This document shows, piece by piece, positions 62,695 through 64,000 of a DNA stretch of 64,000 bases. The notes under the pieces were generated by a model. That model searched no databases. It worked only from the letters and a program-made list of their open reading frames with translations, and was not told the DNA's origin. The position numbers and the translations under genes were made by a program. Each line of letters opens with the position of its first letter. Within the stretch, counting starts at the first letter, position 1. The stretch is from Alteribacter natronophilus (lineage in GTDB: Bacteria > Bacillota > Bacilli > Bacillales > Salisediminibacteriaceae): contig NZ_VCRO01000001.1 in the NCBI RefSeq assembly GCF_006007885.1, positions 744,001-808,000 of the forward strand. Reading direction: 5' to 3'.

Positions 62695-62722
62695 AAAAAA
62701 GGATGAGCCTATGGCTCATCCT
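62695..62722 (-). terminator. Terminator of the repeat-peptide gene
   Basis: On the minus strand GGATGAGCC, a three-base loop and GGCTCATCC are followed by six T, just after the stop codon. Confidence 0.88.
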
Positions 62723-62733
62723 ATCTTGGATGC

Positions 62734-63213
62734 TTAGATTACATTGGTAAAGGAAGATGGGAGCACCCAGTCCTTGTTAGGGCCGGCTACTTCAGTTCCG
62801 CCTGAGAATGGCAAAACCCAATCTTCGTTAGGGCCGGCTACTTCAGTTCCGCCTGAGAACGGCAGTACCCAGTCTTCGTTAGGGCCAGCTACTTCAGTTC
62901 CACCTGATGATGGCAGCACCCAGTCTTTGTTGGGACCCGCTACTTCGGTTCCACCTGATGATGGCAGCACCCAGTCTTTATTAGGGCCGGCTACTTCAGT
63001 TCCGCCTGATGATGGCAGCACCCAGTCTTTGTTGGGACCGGCTACTTCAGTTCCGCCTGATGATGGCAGCACCCAGTCCTTGTTGGGACCGGCTACTTCA
63101 TTTACAGGAGAGTAGTCAGCATTATCTGCCAGCTTAAAAACTGGATTATCAATACTAATAGCGCTGAAGAAAACTATTCCCGTAAATATAATAAAACTGA
63201 TTGTCTTTTTCAT
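62734..63213 (-). CDS. Exported multi-copy repeat peptide, putative pheromone precursor
   Basis: The 159-residue protein begins with a signal-peptide-like MKKTISFIIFTGIVFFSA and a spacer to residue 38. Seven tandem 17-residue units follow, EVAGPNKDWVLPSSGGT with variants, and the chain ends SFTNVI. Units 1-4 are identical. Units 5-6 carry Glu for Lys and Phe for Ser. Unit 7 returns to the Lys form. AAGAGGAGG precedes the ATG, 15 bases after the stop of the TPR gene. The layout suggests a precursor cleaved into several copies of a short signal. It could instead be a small repetitive surface protein. No cleavage site is proven. Confidence 0.75.
   Translation of the reverse strand: MKKTISFIIFTGIVFFSAISIDNPVFKLADNADYSPVNEVAGPNKDWVLPSSGGTEVAGPNKDWVLPSSGGTEVAGPNKDWVLPSSGGTEVAGPNKDWVLPSSGGTEVAGPNEDWVLPFSGGTEVAGPNEDWVLPFSGGTEVAGPNKDWVLPSSFTNVI
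62737..63099 (-). repeat. Seven tandem 51-bp coding repeats
   Basis: Units start at 63099, 63048, 62997, 62946, 62895, 62844 and 62793, reading down the minus strand. The unit length of 51 bases keeps the frame. Differences among units 1-4 are all at synonymous positions. Confidence 0.95.
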
Positions 63214-63228
63214 ACTTGTTTCCTCCTC

Positions 63229-64000
63229 TTAATCATTATTTAATATGGTGTGATACTTGTAAAACAGATCTGCAGCATTTTCAATGTACTTAAAATCATT
63301 CAATTCCTTTCCCAACTTATATGAGACGTCTGCCGCTTTGTACCAAAGTTCAGCTTTTTTATATGCATCAATCGAAAGCTTAAAATATTTAATATACCTC
63401 TCATTGTTTCCTCTATCTTTGAAAAACAGTCCTAATGTTTCACAAATACCCCCTAGTACCTTTCCTCTCTGAATCTTAGGGAGAAGTGATTCTATTTCCT
63501 GTACATAGATATCAGCCATTTCAAATTCTCCGAGATTAAGATAGCAGTTTGCCAGGAGGTCCAGACTGTTAATAATTTCATGTGGATATTCAACAACTTT
63601 TCTTTTTAGTGCTAAAGCTCTGTTACCATATTCAATTCCCTTTTTATAGTTTTTAAGCTTGTGATAAAGAACACCTATGTTATTAAAAATAAATGAAGAT
63701 TTTCTTAAATCACTATTGTAAACTAACAGGTTTTGTGCTTTTTTGTATGTGTCTAATGCATCTTCATATTTATTTTGTCCACTGTAAATATTTCCAAGGT
63801 TTATTAAACAGTCAGTTAATAGTTTGATCTCGCCTATATCCTGAAGAATTTGTTCTGCATCTTTAAAATGCTGTTCACCTAGGCTGTAATTCCCAATGTG
63901 ACCATACGTTACCCCAAGGTTGAAGTAACAAAGAGCAACCTCGAATGCATTTTTCTCAAAATTAATCTTACTATCAATTGCTCCCATGAAGCATTTGATC
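63229..64000 (-). CDS. TPR-repeat protein, putative RRNPP-type peptide receptor (partial)
   Basis: At least 256 residues of the C-terminal part are visible, and the frame stays open to the window edge, so the N-terminus is missing. Successive TPR helices are evident: CYFNLGVTYGHIGNYSLGEQHF, CLINLGNIYSGQNKYEDALDTY, IFNNIGVLYHKLKNYKKGIEY and LDLLANCYLNLGEFEMADIY. This matches the peptide-binding part of Rap, NprR or AimR proteins, which would have a helix-turn-helix or three-helix domain in the missing region. The gene is clearly more AT-rich than its neighbours. The repeat-peptide gene follows after 15 bases. Confidence 0.75.
   Translation of the reverse strand, partial: IKCFMGAIDSKINFEKNAFEVALCYFNLGVTYGHIGNYSLGEQHFKDAEQILQDIGEIKLLTDCLINLGNIYSGQNKYEDALDTYKKAQNLLVYNSDLRKSSFIFNNIGVLYHKLKNYKKGIEYGNRALALKRKVVEYPHEIINSLDLLANCYLNLGEFEMADIYVQEIESLLPKIQRGKVLGGICETLGLFFKDRGNNERYIKYFKLSIDAYKKAELWYKAADVSYKLGKELNDFKYIENAADLFYKYHTILNND

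Noticed and set aside
62737-63099. Regular repeats as a possible CRISPR array
   Set aside because: Repeats are contiguous with no unique spacers, and they keep a coding frame with synonymous variation.
62744-63115. Open frame of 123 codons on the plus strand opposite the repeat-peptide gene
   Set aside because: A 51-base repeat free of stops in one unit stays open in all units. The frame has no signal peptide or ribosome site, and the minus-strand frame has both.

Overview
The window looks like chromosomal DNA of a spore-forming member of the Bacillaceae, probably a halophilic or alkaliphilic one. The evidence is an H-type small acid-soluble spore protein, a LysM-Gmad2 protein, a double-GTPase bacterial dynamin (DynA type), a YtvA LOV-STAS photoreceptor, YkpA, YppC-like, YpcP-like, YwaF-like and CvfB proteins, and very acidic exported proteins. 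The organism call is an inference from protein families and composition. No rRNA, tRNA or CRISPR array was recognised.

Layout. 1-6.6 kb: YitT-type membrane protein, M50 peptidase overlapping the cvfB transcript, DUF429, a dimethylargininase-like amidinohydrolase, DUF2515 and a short-chain dehydrogenase. 6.9-12.3 kb: dynA, an MtnX-like phosphatase and an EamA exporter. 12.6-18.6 kb: membrane acyltransferase, serine hydrolase, the proline symporter putP with a 35-residue membrane peptide encoded directly upstream, and typA. 18.7-25.5 kb: cold-shock protein, cobyrinate amidase plus a cobalamin-binding-like protein, murB, an HD nucleotidase and small proteins. 25.7-31.8 kb: a sortase-type surface protein, a WrbA-like flavoprotein, a three-gene oxidative N-demethylase operon (haem protein, DmmA-type subunit, Fe-S flavoreductase), and a ring-cleaving dioxygenase behind a palindromic operator. 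31.8-38.9 kb: 5'-3' exonuclease, a tightly packed operon ending in a GNAT/histidine-phosphatase fusion, and a C45 acyltransferase coupled to an old-yellow-enzyme homologue. 39.4-49.5 kb: orphan oligopeptide-binding lipoprotein, Cu/Zn superoxide dismutase lipoprotein, M20 amidohydrolase, c-di-AMP-binding CbpA, L,D-transpeptidase, Ohr, LysM-Gmad2 and msrA. 49.7-56.9 kb: a sulfonate/nitrate-type ABC importer, ytvA, an HxlR regulator, coaA and ykpA. 57.1-62.6 kb: SatD/DUF3307 pair behind an operator array, FAD monooxygenase, sspH, TVP38 and ZIP proteins.

The most striking element is at the right edge (62.7-64.0 kb). An AT-rich TPR-repeat protein, cut by the window end, is followed 15 bases later by a small exported protein made almost entirely of seven 17-residue repeats. 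The first four repeats are identical in protein, yet their DNA differs only at synonymous positions. This is the layout of an RRNPP-type receptor/pheromone cassette (Rap-Phr, NprR-NprX) with a multi-copy signal precursor.

Two families of non-coding inverted-repeat elements are scattered between genes. Family B has six clear copies with ends related to CTGTTTTCGGAAAGATTGTT, and all six lie in the same orientation. Family A has three clear copies bounded by GAGGCTGGGACA. Most genes lie on the minus strand. Many protein starts were moved downstream from the longest open frame, because a good ribosome binding site precedes an internal start codon.
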